Positions 11,131 through 23,500 of a stretch of DNA of 64,000 bases are shown one piece after another. This stretch comes from Oreocharis arfaki (Eukaryota; Chordata; Aves; Passeriformes; Paramythiidae): positions 124,001 through 188,000 of the forward strand of contig VZRR01009807.1 of NCBI GenBank assembly GCA_013398015.1, given 5' to 3'. The notes beneath the pieces are model-generated. The model saw nothing but the letters and a program-made list of their open reading frames with translations, had not been told where the DNA came from and did not search any database. The translations under genes and the position numbers were made by a program. How positions within the stretch are numbered: position 1 is the first letter of the stretch; each line of letters starts with the position of its first letter.

Positions 11131-14100
11131 GTTTGCTTGGTTTTTCAAGAACGGTAGTGTCAGTCTCTTCTAGAATGTGTTTTAAAATGAAGATCCTAAA
11201 GTATGCATTCAACCTATCAAATAATTTACAGATCAACAGATGATTGCTAAATACACATCACAGTCAACCCATGTTACTGTCAGAATTAGAACCCAAAACC
11301 TCAAGCACCTGTGCCTACCTCAGTGACTGGAACAGCATGGGACCATAGATTCGAGGGGGGGTGCAGCAGTGGTTTAAGAAGGTACTAACCTCCAGATGTC
11401 TATTATTGCCTCCCTCCTTGCCTCCTCTAACCCCTGCAGCTGGACACAACTGCCTTCACACATCAAATGTGTGCCCTTCTAGTCTGTTTTCAGAGAGCTA
11501 GTTCAAAGCTTAAATTACTCAAGCATCATCTCAAGACCTGCAAACTGGGTCACAGATGGGAGGAGGGAAGAGATGAGAGAAATTTTTATGTGACTACACC
11601 TACAAAAGCCTGTCAGACTGCAGTCTTGCATGTTAGCATCACAGAGTACAGTACCATTGAATTTTTAGACAGAAAGATGAATTTGTACCTCCAGTGACTA
11701 TCAAGCAAGCTCATTTAAATACTTCTCACTATCCTTACCCAAAAGCATTTCCTTGTAATCAAAATAATTGACCAAAGACACTTCATTCCGTCTATTCAGA
11801 TTATCCTTGTGCACAGAATACAAGTTTACACTGATTGAGATTTGACACTTTGACTAATATAAGATCTTTCCCTGATTCCCACAAATTAAGTGTGTGCTTT
11901 GAAACTATTGTAATTTTCTCACTCTCCTGAAAAGTGCCCCCCTTGGAAATGAGATGTTTGAGAAATAATGTGATGGACATCAGAGCAAATTCTTCCGCTT
12001 TTTGATGATTTCAGTATGTCTGGAAATTTAGGATAATCAGGGTAGATGTAGTTAACACTTCTACCCAGCAAATGTTACTTCGGCTGGAGTCTGAGCTGGA
12101 AACTTACACAGGTTTCACAACCCCCAGATTTGTCTGAATCTAAGCAGATTCCTAATGACACATGGCCCTCCGTGTGAGTTTTTGTGTCTCCCTCACTCTA
12201 CTTACATGTCTGCAGCTAAACACAAAGACAGGGCCCAACCATGGACCTGGAGGCCAAGTGACAGGGAGCATCCTGCACCCAGCTGGTGGCCTGTTGATGG
12301 CAGATTTCTCTGAGGGAGAGCATAGAGGACACAGCCAGGGAATGTGTTATCAACTAAGCAGTGCAGTTGGTGCTCAGGGCTCCACCTGAGCTTCTGGAGC
12401 CCTTTTCCTTGCCAATTCAGCCTTGGCAGGACCGATCTGAAGTTGGGATGGGCTGTGAAGGGTGGGGTCCCTCAGTCCATCTGTACAAGAAAGGTGGCCT
12501 CATGTGGAAGCTGGTCCTTGCATTCCCCCCCTCAAGCTCACAGTGCTTTTGTCCTCTGCCAAGAGTGTCAGTAATGCTTTTGAGAGCCCATCATGGGAAG
12601 CAGAGCCATGACAGCCAACACAAGTGGCAGTCTGACATGGGCCTGGCATAAAGCCATGAGAGGTAGGAGGCACCTCTCTGGAGAGAAAGACAGAAAACTG
12701 CTGTTATTATGATAATAGTCTGGGAATTAGTTACTGTTGACTTATTTATTGGTCTAATTAATTTCTTGTCTTTAATAAAACTGTTGCTTATTAGCCATTT
12801 AATTAATGTTTGTGAGTGGAAAGAGTAACTCCTTCTGTGCAATATAAGGCTTAGCATCACTCTCCCAGTTTTCTGGCTTGGGTTTTGAGAGCAGTTTTTG
12901 TAATAATCCACTTAGATCTGATCTTTGCCTCTTGAAATCAGAGAGGAGCCAGGGCTTCTCAGTGAGGAGTTATCCTTTCTCCTTATCCTTACACAATGAG
13001 CAAAATCTGCTTACAGCCAAGAGCCACAGGGCTCACCCTGGGGTGAGAAGAAGTCCCACCTGCTCCCATCTTACCTATCAGCCTCTTCCTCAGGGAACTA
13101 AGGAGCAGCAGGGAGATGGCAGGTGGCAGCAGTCTGACAGCATCCCACTGCTCTGTGTCACAGCAAGGATGTGAGGGAGGATGTTGGCAAGATCATTCCA
13201 AAGAAGTGAACTGCCATCTTCTCTGCCTTGACAGAGAACTGCTCTGCTCAGAGAAACCTCTCATGGCTCAGACGCCATGGGCTCTTCTTACCTCCTTAGT
13301 TGCTTCACTTCTTCACAGGCAATGCACCAGCCCTGCATTTTCTCTCAATCTCTCCAATTCTTCCCATATGCCCTGCCATACTGGTTCCTGCCACAGCTGG
13401 GAATTTACTGGTTCAGCTTTGGCTCATCAAGGGGATATCAACTTGTCCTTCACTATTGATCAGAGCAAGGAAGACATTTAGCCCATCAGCTCTTCAACAA
13501 GACCTTCAAATAGCTGTTGCCAGGGTCTGGCAATACAGTTTCATGAGAAATCTGGAAGTGTGCCACTGCTCCAAGTCCGATTAAAATCTCTCGAGTACAT
13601 GACCAGAATGTCCTGCTCATATAATCAAAGACATACTGACGTCTGGGTGTGGGATTGAAGAGAGAGATACTTCCATGGACCTGAAAGTTTAGTGGTGAAT
13701 TCAGCCTCTTCCTCTCTGTTGTAACACACTGGGGAGGTCCTGCGTCCAGAGATCACAGATACTGGATGGCTACCCGTGCACTGCAGTTCTGTGTCCTGAC
13801 CTAGTGCATCACCAAGTCCTTGATGGGGCTTCCTGCCCTTCTTGGGTCTCCCAGCACTCCTGCATGTGCAGTCACTCCGTGCTTCTATTTTTTCCTGCAA
13901 ATATTCAGATTAAGGAAAAGCTAGACTGGCATTTTCTATGGTTAGTCACCTATGAGAAGTTGTTTTGTCAAAATCTCTCAGATTCCCACCGATTTTCTTC
14001 CAGTGGGGTTCATTTTGAATGTAGAAGAGAATAAAACCTGGCATGCCCTCCTGCAAAAGTTACCAGCCCCTCTCTGCTCTGCACTGCCTAGCTAAGGACT

Positions 14101-15606
14101 GCAAAGGGCTACATCAGCCGTTAAGGATCTGCCCCTGTTGCAGTAGGTCTCTGCCCATGGTTCTGCATCACAGCACATCTCCACGCTGCTTCACTCCAGG
14201 ACTGTTCAGCAGTCCATATCTTGATTTTTTTTCCTCACTCTACAGATGCTTTGCAGCACGGCATGCTGCCTTGCTAAGGATAAATTGTGTTTTCAGGTCA
14301 TTGTTTTTTCAGGCACCAAAAGGTTTTTGCACACATAACACATAAATTAAACATTATTGATGCTATTACTAAGATTGCATGTTCCAGTTCTCAGGCTTAT
14401 TTTAATGATGCACATTATGAAAAAGACATGTTGGCATAACAATGAAAAATACGCTGCTCTCCATGGCATTTCATTTTACAGATCGACACAAGAAGTCTAT
14501 GATGATGACTAATTTCACGATGAGATCCTGTCACTTGTTGCCTGTCATAAATGAAATGTCATACCAGTCATCTATTCTACATTCTTGAATTCATTCTAAT
14601 TACTGTCCTTACACAACCGACTGTGACTGAGATACCCTGTAGCCAACAAGGCTGTCTTTACCTTTGCCCTTTAATGCATATCAAATCTATGGAGCACAGG
14701 CCAAGACTTGACCTTAAATGAATATAAATTCTGGTTTGGCTGTCAGTTGCCACTATTCTTTTAATGTATGAAACTGTATGTATCGGGGAGCTTTGTGCAT
14801 GCAGCCTATTCTCTCCTATCTGGTTCATTTCATGATGGCTCATAATGGCAGAGCTTTCAATTTAGTCCAGACATTTTTTTCCAGTTGATTTACTATGGTT
14901 TCAGTTCTACACAGAGATGATTGAATAAACTAACATAAATCTCAAAGTGATTAGAAAATGTGATCGTTTATTACATGGACAATCAGTTTATTTAAAAACA
15001 TAATTAGTTTGTACCTCAGGAAACCTTTCCCTGGTTGTGATAAACTATAAATAATTACTGGCTCTCCTTCAGTGAAATTAAAAGCCACACAATTCTACTA
15101 CTAGGAATGTGTGATTTGTTGGAGAAAAGGGTTTCTGTTTGCCCCTCTGTATTTTCAGCAGATTGATTTTTCTTTCTTCTCATCCCTTATAAGGGAGAGA
15201 AACAGAACAGATAGATAAGATAGCAGAATATAAGTAGAATTACCAGTGGTGGTGAGAATCTACTTCACAGTTGTCCTGCTAATCAAATAGAAGCCAAAAT
15301 CTTCAGTGATGATAGCAGGTGTTAATGCTCTGCCAGAAGCAGACTGACCAACCTTCCTGGTCCTACAAGCCGCATCCTAAAAGCTTCCCTGGCTGAGAGC
15401 CACAAGACATATTAAACACTTTGGAGATCTGGAATAGGAGGAACAGTTCACATGTGAGAGCTGACAATGTGTACTTTAGAAGGAGAAGAGGTTTTTCTGT
15501 GTTGATGGATGTGTGCTGATGGGTTGCAGGAGGACTCAGTGTCATTGGACTCAGGATTCTCTGACACCTTACACCCCCTGGCATATTCCAAAAGCCAGGG
15601 ATCTGC
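11131..15606. other. Unique sequence, no gene recognised
   Basis: The segment is AT-rich with a moderately GC-richer stretch at about 12150-13500 where short frames overlap on both strands. I see no repeat, RNA gene or splice-bounded exon I could defend. Confidence 0.55.
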
Positions 15607-15773
15607 ACAGAATCATATAATAGTTGGGTTGGAAGGCACCTTTAAAGGTCGTCTAGCCTAACCCCCCGGAATGAGCAGGAACATCTTCAGCTAGATCAAG
15701 TTGCTCAGAGCCCTGTTCAGACTGACCTTGAATGTGTCAAGGGATGGGGCATCTACAACCTCTCTCAGCATCC
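15607..15773 (-). mobile_element. CR1 LINE 3'-end fragment
   Basis: The segment starts CAGAATCATATAATAGTTGG and continues GGTTGGAAGGCACCTTTAAAGG, AATGAGCAGGAACATCTTCA and AAGGGATGGGGCATCTACAA, in the order of an antisense CR1 3' UTR. Only the last ~165 bp are present, a typical 5'-truncated insertion. Similarity stops near CTCTCTCAGCATCC. Confidence 0.9.
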
Positions 15774-18355
15774 TTTTGTTTTTAGAGATGCATGGCAGCA
15801 TCTCATTGACAAACACCTCTGCTTATCAGCTGTGTGATGTGAGAGTTACGCTTGAATGGCGTATAGCCCAAATACAGCTCAAGAGCACACACGGGTAACT
15901 GAGTCCCTGTTCTCACAGGTCTGCGTGGCTAATGGAGATATATGGATGAATTTGTGGTGTCTGACCTCAGATGGGATAAATTCAATACCAGTTAGCTGGA
16001 ACAACAGTTCCACACACTGGTTCTGTCACCTGCCTTGTCCACATCCTTCCCTATGTGAGAACTTGCTTCTCTGGAAGGCTCTTCTCAGCCCTGTCACAAA
16101 GGTGCCACATCCTCGGCTTTTTACTGTGGTTCACTCATTTGTGAAATGGGTGGAACAATTACTTACCTGACAAGGAAGTCAGACGCATTCATGCATTCAT
16201 GCCTCTAAATCCTCTCAGGATCCTTACCAATGAGCAATGTCAGACATCATTATTCACACAAACTGTTGTGAGCCAGATATCCAGTTCTGGGGAATTTCGT
16301 GCTTTGTCTTGCTGCAGTGGCAATGAGAATGAAATTCACTTTCCAGTCACATAATAATATGGAGGTTCTGAATTTGCCAACCAATTTATCTATGTGCAAA
16401 TAATAAACTTCTCTTGATGGTCACCCATTTGTTGGAAGATACTGTCAGAGCTAGACTATATGTTGCAGATGAACAGCACAGGTAATATATTTACACTGAT
16501 GAAGACATGATTAATTTGTATTTGTTTCTGGCATCTCCATTCAGCTCTTAAATACTGTGGATTCTGTTAGCAGCAGAGCCATTTCCTTATCAAAAAAAAT
16601 CAGTCATTCTCTGCAATCTGCTCTCACCCTTAGCATTTATTTTATTCTTAATTACCATGTTGTCAGCTTCATCCCTGTAGGGTAAATTGCTTTGTCCCTC
16701 AATACACTTATAAAAGACTGAAATATTAAACTCCTGATAAACAAAGTCATGTGTAAAGAAAAAGAAGAAAGTGAGGAGTAAGAGAGGGAAGGCAAGACCC
16801 CAGACTAGGAAGCTCTCCAGCCTTTCAGCCATCTCTGGGAGCTAATGTCCAGTGCTTGCCCGATAGCCAGTGAGGACGAGGGCAGAAGAGCAAGGTGAGG
16901 CACAGCAAAGAAGACTTGTTCAGTTGATGTGAAGTATTTAAGACCTGAGCCCAGGTCCACTGAATCAACTAAAAGGCTTCTCTGGAAATCCATAAGTTTT
17001 GATTAAGCTCTTGGTTTCCTAGAAAAGCAGCTTTTTATCAGCTCTTACAGCTGGTCGGATCCAGGAACAAGAAGGTCAAGTGACTTTCCAGAGATGACAT
17101 GGTGATGGAGTGTCTCATTTCAGGTTAAACCTAAAACTATTTTCGTTGTCATATCTATCTACCTACCTAGGCTTTATAAAACATCCATCATTGTGGTATC
17201 TCAAAATTTACACAGTCACTCAAGCAGTCTGAAAAGCTGTTCCCCACCACAGACTCATACTTGCTGACTGGAGAGGGAGCTGTTCTTTTTCATTCCCTTC
17301 CTGTCTCGAAGGTACTGAAAGCAAAACAAACTTTTTTTTTGCCATTGCTATGGAGAAAAGAATCATACTATCCAGGCTTGTTAACTACTCGCTGGGCAAG
17401 ACAAATATTGCTAATAAAAATATGTCTTATTTAAAAATAAATGGCTTTCCTCAACAGAAATGCTAAATAGCAGCAAAGTACCTCCCTCTTTTTGCTAATA
17501 GATTGGATCTCTTACGTCTTATTTGCTATTTGTCCCTGGCTGGAGTTAGTAAAATAAAGGAACACGTTGTTCGCTTGTCCAAATATGTTCTTATTTGCAG
17601 CCACCTCAAATAACATTTTATATGTCTCCTACTCCCAGATGTTATGTCTCAAACCTGTATCCTCAGCTTTGGCAAGGAAAAGATATCTTGTCTAGTCTCT
17701 GGCAATATCTAGCTTTATAACCTGACATAACCTTGCAGATGCTTATTCTGTGGAAAGGCAATACATATCTCAAAATACTTATTAGAAATCAGCATGCAAA
17801 AAGGTTAGGGAAAACACATAACAAATAAAATAAAGAAGATTTCACGTGAAACTCAAACAGCTCAGTGCAGAACCAGCCTGAGAAGAAAATTGTATGGTGG
17901 AGGTGGAAATCAGGAGAAATTTTTCTTCTAAAATATGACAACCCACCTACAATCATTCACCACCTTATTATTAAAAAGATAATAGAGATAAAGCACAGAA
18001 TACATGCTCTGTAGTCATTTGACTGCAGTCAAATCAAGAACCAAAAATAGATTACTGCCCTTTAGGTCTGTTGTATGTTCTAGTAAGCTACACCCTCTGA
18101 ATGTGACTAAGTGGGTTGTCTTTTAATTAATTCCAACTTTTTCTGTATTTTTTCACATCTCTTCTTCTGCTTGAGTATCCTGGCTTGGTCCTGGATATAC
18201 CTAAGGGATCTAATTTGTGTAAACTACCCAATTATCCTTCAACTGCTGTCTATCCCATTTGCAATTTATAAGTGAATATGAGTCCAGGGTGTGTAGTTAT
18301 ATGAATAATCACAAAATGAAATTGAAGAAAACCCACAATATTTCTTTGATTATTA
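15774..18355. other. Unique AT-rich sequence, no gene recognised
   Basis: About 2.6 kb without a repeat edge or convincing exon. Short open frames only. An imperfect ATCTATCTACCTACC stretch lies near 17153. Confidence 0.55.
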
Positions 18356-18569
18356 TCATATCATAGAATCATATCCTAGAATGATTTAGGTTTGAAGGGA
18401 CCTCAAAGATCACCTTGTTCCAACTCCCCCACCATGGGCAGGGACACCTTTCACCAGACCAGGTTGCTCAAAGCCCCATCCAACCTGGCCTTGAATGCTG
18501 CCAGGGGTGGGACATCCACAGCTTCTCCAGGCAACCTGTTCTGGTGTCTCATCATCCTCACATGTTAAC
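18356..18569 (-). mobile_element. CR1 LINE 3'-end fragment
   Basis: The antisense CR1 tail (TCATATCATAGAATCATATCC) is followed by GAAGGGACCTCAAAGATCAC, CCATGGGCAGGGACACCTTT, TTGCTCAAAGCCCCATCCAA and a GGCAACCTGTTCTGGTGTCT block, all in CR1 order. About 210 bp are retained, and similarity fades after CATCATCCTCACATG. It is closer to the copies at 40562 and 53999 than to the copy at 9781. Confidence 0.93.
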
Positions 18570-19782
18570 TTTGCTGTAAGCAAAACCATACAAAACTAGA
18601 AGGTATCCTTGCTCCTCCTGCCTCAGTCACACACTGATTTCGAAGGCACTCTCCATGGATTTAAGGGCACCAGTAACCTTTTCAAGCTTATGCTTGATTA
18701 AGTTCATAAGTAGAGTCTTTCACTAAGTGGGGCATCACACTATGCTTGATTTCCAAAGCAATGAACTTTAGAGTGAAGTGAAAAGGAAGGTCTCATAATT
18801 GGAGTGTCAGGATATCTATATTGTTCATGTCAGAAAAAGGGATGTTGGAGAGCAAGGAGATTTGTGGATCACCAAAGGCTTAAAACTTTAGATTGGGATG
18901 TCTTGGGACATTTTTAGATGACCCAGTCATCATCACAGCTGATGAGAAATAAAACAAGCTCCTCATGAACGTTCAGGAAAAGACACAATTCTGGTGACTC
19001 ATGCTCCAGTGCTGCTAGACAGTCCTAATCCTCTCATGTTCTCAATATGCAGGACAAATAACAGTTGACTAATCAGTGTCTCAGAAGGTTGTGGCCAGGC
19101 AACAGCTGCGCAAAACAGACGTTGTCTCGTAAGGTTGAACCTGAGGTCTGTGGCTTGCAGTCTATCTCTGACAGAAAAGAAGTTTTACAGTAAGACATGA
19201 AGATACTGCAGCAAGTCATTTATCAGGTCATCTGTTTCTCCTCCCTATCCTCTTCTCATCTGAGGTGTACAAGGGTTGATTATCACATCTGAAATGCGTG
19301 GTTTAATGTACCCTCCAGAATGGGCGTAATTAATTATGGAAATTCTGACACTCACAAAAACCTCCTGGTTAGCTCTTGGTCTCAAAAACATCCTTTGATG
19401 AGAAGTTCCACTGCTGACCTACTGGTTCTATGAAGTATTTCCTTTAAGTGATCATGAGGCTTCCACTTTTTGATTTTACTGAAAGTTCAATTTTTTCAAC
19501 CTATTCTTTCTATAGCAATAATTATCCTATAATTTTTTTTCTTTTTGACCTTTTCTTCACCTCCTTATAAGGACTTTAGTAATGTCCATATAAATTGTTC
19601 AGATTACTTATTTTCAGGCTATTGACTGTCTGTGAAATGTTCATCTCTACTCAGAGGTTCTTACCTTTCTTTGTCTTTAAGGCTTGCTGGAAAAGGCTTA
19701 GTTTGCACTTGTTCTCAGGTGTCATTAATGTCTCATCTGTCTAAAGAGACCCCTATTCTAGTAGCCTTCTATGATGGAGAAA
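18570..19782. other. Unique AT-rich sequence, no gene recognised
   Basis: The segment separates a minus-strand from a plus-strand CR1. I see no coding or repeat signal; T-rich runs occur near 19540. Confidence 0.5.
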
Positions 19783-20602
19783 CTGCATCAGTGAACAAGA
19801 GAAGAGCTACAGGTGCCATCAACCTGGTCTTTTATAGGGCCTTTGATATGGGCCACCACAATATTCTTACCTTTAAAGTTGTGGGTTTGATGGAAGAACT
19901 GTTAGGTAGATAAGGAATTGGCTGGATGGCTGTACCCAAAGAGTTATAGTCCCTGGATCAATGTCCAAGATGACACCGGTAACAAGTGGTGTCCCTCAAG
20001 GATCCCTTCTGGCACCAGGGCTACTAGATATCTTCATCTGTGAGGCAGACAGTGGAATTGACTGCATTCCAAGGATGTCTTCAGATGACACCAAGTTGGG
20101 TGGTGCAGTCCATACGCTAGAGGGAAGAGATGTCATCCAGAGAGATCTCGATAGGCTTGAGGAGTGGGCCCATGCAGATCTTAGGAAATACCACAAAGCT
20201 AAGTGGAAGGTCCTGCCCACGGGTCAGGGCAGTCCCCAGTGTCAAGACAGATTAGAGGATGAATGGATTGAGAACAGCCCTGCTGAGAAGGACTCGGGGG
20301 TGCTGGTGGATGAGAGGCTGGACATGAGCTGTCAATGTGCACTCACAGCCCAGAAAGCCAAACATCCCCTGGGCTGCATCCAAAGCAGCGTGGGCAGCAG
20401 GGCCAGGGAGGGGATTCTGCCCCTCTGCTCTGCTCTGCTCTGCTCTGGTGAGACCTCACCTGCAGTGCTGCATCCAGCTCTGAGAGCCCAGCACAGGAAG
20501 GACATGGACCAGTTGGAGTGAGTCCAAAGGAGGGCCACAAAAATGATCAGAGAGATTGAACACCTCTTCTGTGAAGGGCTGAGAGTTGGGGTTGTTCTCT
20601 TA
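19783..20602 (+). mobile_element. CR1 LINE ORF2 reverse-transcriptase fragment, truncated at both ends
   Basis: The translated segments follow the order of CR1 reverse transcriptase: an AFD-like palm start (FYRAFDMGHHNIL, near 19832), a W-L-D-G block near 19920, SGVPQGSLLAPGLLDIFI (near 19985), the catalytic box as SSDDTKLGG (20078-20104, normally A-D-D before TKL), DLDRLEEWA, then AEKDSGVLVDERLDMS and the C-terminal block ending near 20602. An in-frame stop at about 19911 separates the first block from the rest, so it cannot encode a working enzyme. The 3' UTR and tail are absent. Loss of the 3' end is unusual for simple CR1 insertion and suggests later deletion or rearrangement. Confidence 0.93.
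20423..20447. repeat. (CTCTG)5 pentanucleotide repeat
   Basis: Five exact CTCTG units lie inside the CR1 fragment. This is a small local expansion of the CTCTGC segment found once in the related CR1 region. Confidence 0.9.
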
Positions 20603-23084
20603 AATCTCCATACTGGTTCAGCGCTGTCTCTCCCCTGTGCTCCCTCAAAGATTTCTGGGATGGACAGCTAAAAATCCTGTAGGTTTTTTATTTCAGTTCA
20701 GCAGATGTTATCCCATTGTGTGATGGCCATCCTGGGTACAATACCTCAGAAGAGACTGGCTGCAGCACAAGCCAAATCCTGTCACCTGCAGGATTGATGT
20801 CCAAAAGGATTCCTAGAGGACCATGCTGTAAACCTGTTGTAGAGGCATAAAAAAGCTTCAGCTAAACAGACCAAAGGAGCCCAGCAGCTTTGATCTGGTA
20901 TTACACAAACCACTATCACTGCAGATTGGTAGCTAGGAAGAGATGGCACAGATGGGCTGCTGAACATTGCATAGATTGTTTTGGTGACCTTCAGTCATGC
21001 GATAAATGATTGGATGGTTGCAGCTTCTGACGGCTAAAAGCCACTGTGGTTGGTGGCTTCCCAAAATATTTTTAGGTTGCCAAAAATGATGTGTCAAAAT
21101 CCATGAAACGATGCAAACTCACAAAAACTTTTCCAAAATATGATGGAAAGACAGGGTGGATTGAAAAAAAAAAAAATAGGAATACATGCCAGACTAAACT
21201 GAACTTTTTTCATGAGGATATCCAAGGACTGAGGAGAGCTGCATCCTATTTCTCAGAGATACCACACTGGAGCTGGGTACACCTGGCCATGGAGCTCCAA
21301 CTGAGCTTTGTGAGGAAGCAGCAGAGGCAGCAGTTAGAGGCAGACAATTATGATTTTGGCAGCAGCAGACAGCACTGTTTGGATTTACAAACAATGTCCT
21401 GATTCTTACCCTCAACTTGTCTGTTGTAGCTTTATTTTTTTTTCTAGGTTGCTGTGTATTTCATAAATACATATTTTAATGGATATGCTTGTGACTCATA
21501 TATATAAACATTCAATGCTACACCACACCATATAGATGAATGATAGGAAGATATGACACCCAACACAGCATTTATGTGTTGTGCTGCTTGTTTTCCTATT
21601 CACAGAGGTTTATTTATTTTCTCTCTCTCTCTGAAGTTAAAAGTATGCTTCTCAAATAGCCCAGAAAAGAAGAGACATATCACTGAATATGTGCTTTGTT
21701 CAGCTTTGTGAGCATCTGATTTCTCTATGCCACAATTCATATTAGTTAAGTCAAAAAAACACCGACTGTACCTTGACAGCGGGACCATCTGGAGTTCATT
21801 CCTGTAATTATTTTCAAACACAGACACTCCTCCTCTGGCAAACAAAGGTATTTAAAAGCATCACAGGGCATGTTTATCAGTTTACAGGGAAACAAATGTT
21901 GAGTTTCATATAATTCTGAAAAAGACGTTTTCAACATCATAACTAATAATTCTGATATAGAGAAAGTGGAAGAGTGTGTGTGTGTAGAGTATGGATATAT
22001 AATCACATGGTGGCCGATCTGCAAGCTGGGAATCAGAGATGACAGTCAAGGACAATTGATTTTCCCCCCTAATTGCTTGGAGAGTGTGTTTTTTGTTACA
22101 ACTCTTTTGTCAATTCTTTGCAGGACTGGCGTCTGGTATGGCAAATTAAAGGCATTCAGACTTAAAAGGAATTGCAGTGCAAATGCATTGGCATCAAGAC
22201 TTATTTGCATCTAGATACATATTCTGATTGCATGTTTTACTGGTGAGTAGAGAATATAGTGTTTGTGGGTTTTATGGGGATGCACCATGATCAGATATTG
22301 CCCAGGCAGAATTTGGAAATTGATGTACCAAGTATAATCACATGCTTTTCTGTCTGACACTTAAGAAATGTAGGCTTGTTGGGTCTGATTTCCAAAAGTA
22401 ACCAAGCAACTTAGAAGTCCACGATCAAAAGAACATTAAAAAACAGATCTGCAAACTGCAGAACTGAAATAGCTAGGGAGGGTTACAAAGCCTGGAGACA
22501 AGTTAGGAACCGAGGTCACTACTGCTTTTCAATACCTCCTTTTATCCAATTGTCCTTTTAGCTGATCGGCAGTAGGTGACTACCTGTATGTTTAGATGCT
22601 TGGATATCTTTGAAAATCTGTCCCTACAGAAAACATCCTCAAGACTTCAGCACATTGGAACGACAAAATATTTATTTTCTCCCTAGGAGCTTTTGATAAT
22701 TACCTGTCCTCTGTCATCCTTATTTACTAGTTAATGAAGCCCTGCTCCTAGGGACTGAAGAGGCGGGATTCATTTTTCTCAGTGTTAGACATTTCTGCTG
22801 TATGTTTCATCAGCACAGTTATTCCCCATTCTGATGGAAAGTAAAAAGCACTACCAGCACATGATTTATTTGACCTGTGTTAGACAGCTACATAAATACG
22901 AGTTGAATCATGCTTAGAGATGCTTCTTTTCTCTCCAGTTTTATATCAACAAAATCAAGAGAAGCAGCTCAGGTAGATTATCAGGTAGATTAAAGGTACA
23001 ACATCAGGAGAAGTACAGTCAGCAGACCCAGGGAAATTACTGTTGTTATTTCCAACTACTTGGCAATGGAAGGACTGAACAGGA
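20603..23084. other. Unique AT-rich sequence with short simple repeats
   Basis: It contains A13 near 21164-21176, (CT)n near 21620-21634, (TG)n near 21975-21986 and a perfect 12-bp tandem duplication (TCAGGTAGATTA) at 22969-22992. No convincing exon or mobile-element edge. Confidence 0.55.
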
Positions 23085-23500
23085 CTGAGTCCTGTTCAAG
23101 AGGGATGGGGAGGTGAAAAGGGTCCAGAAAGGTGCCACCAAAATGGTCAGTGCTCAAGGACTTACACTTAGTGTGGAGAAGACTAAGGAAAGATACCATG
23201 ACACCTGACAGCTATTCAAAATGCAGCTGTAAAGACAGCAGTACTAATCTTGACTCTCTAGTGGCTGATGAGGTAACAAGAGTGAACAGCCACTGCAGTG
23301 GGGAAGGTTCAGACCAGATTTTAGCAAAACAATTCTCAGTGGAAGGATTGTTTAGCAGACGAAGAAAGTGTCCAGAGGTGTGATAAACTTCTCCGTTTTG
23401 AGAGGTGTTCAAGACTTGGTTAGATAGAGCCCTGGCTGATCTGGCCTGGTGACAAGTTAATCCCACTTTGGTGGAAGGTTGGCTTAGAGATCTCTAGGTC
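23085..23500 (+). mobile_element. Degraded CR1 LINE fragment
   Basis: Plus-strand blocks resemble old CR1 3' regions: GGTCCAGAAAGGTGCCACCAA with AAATGGTCAG near 23120-23150 (the ORF2 C-terminal region), and CAAGACTTGGTTAGATAGAG with CCCTGGCTGATCTGGCCTGG near 23410-23450 (3' UTR). Between them the similarity is patchy. The copy is much more diverged than its neighbours, and its ends are approximate. Confidence 0.6.

Noticed and set aside
19961..20521. Plus-strand frame of 186 codons that looks like a gene
   Set aside because: It is the reverse-transcriptase part of a truncated CR1 LINE, interrupted upstream by a stop and lacking both element ends. Not a host gene.
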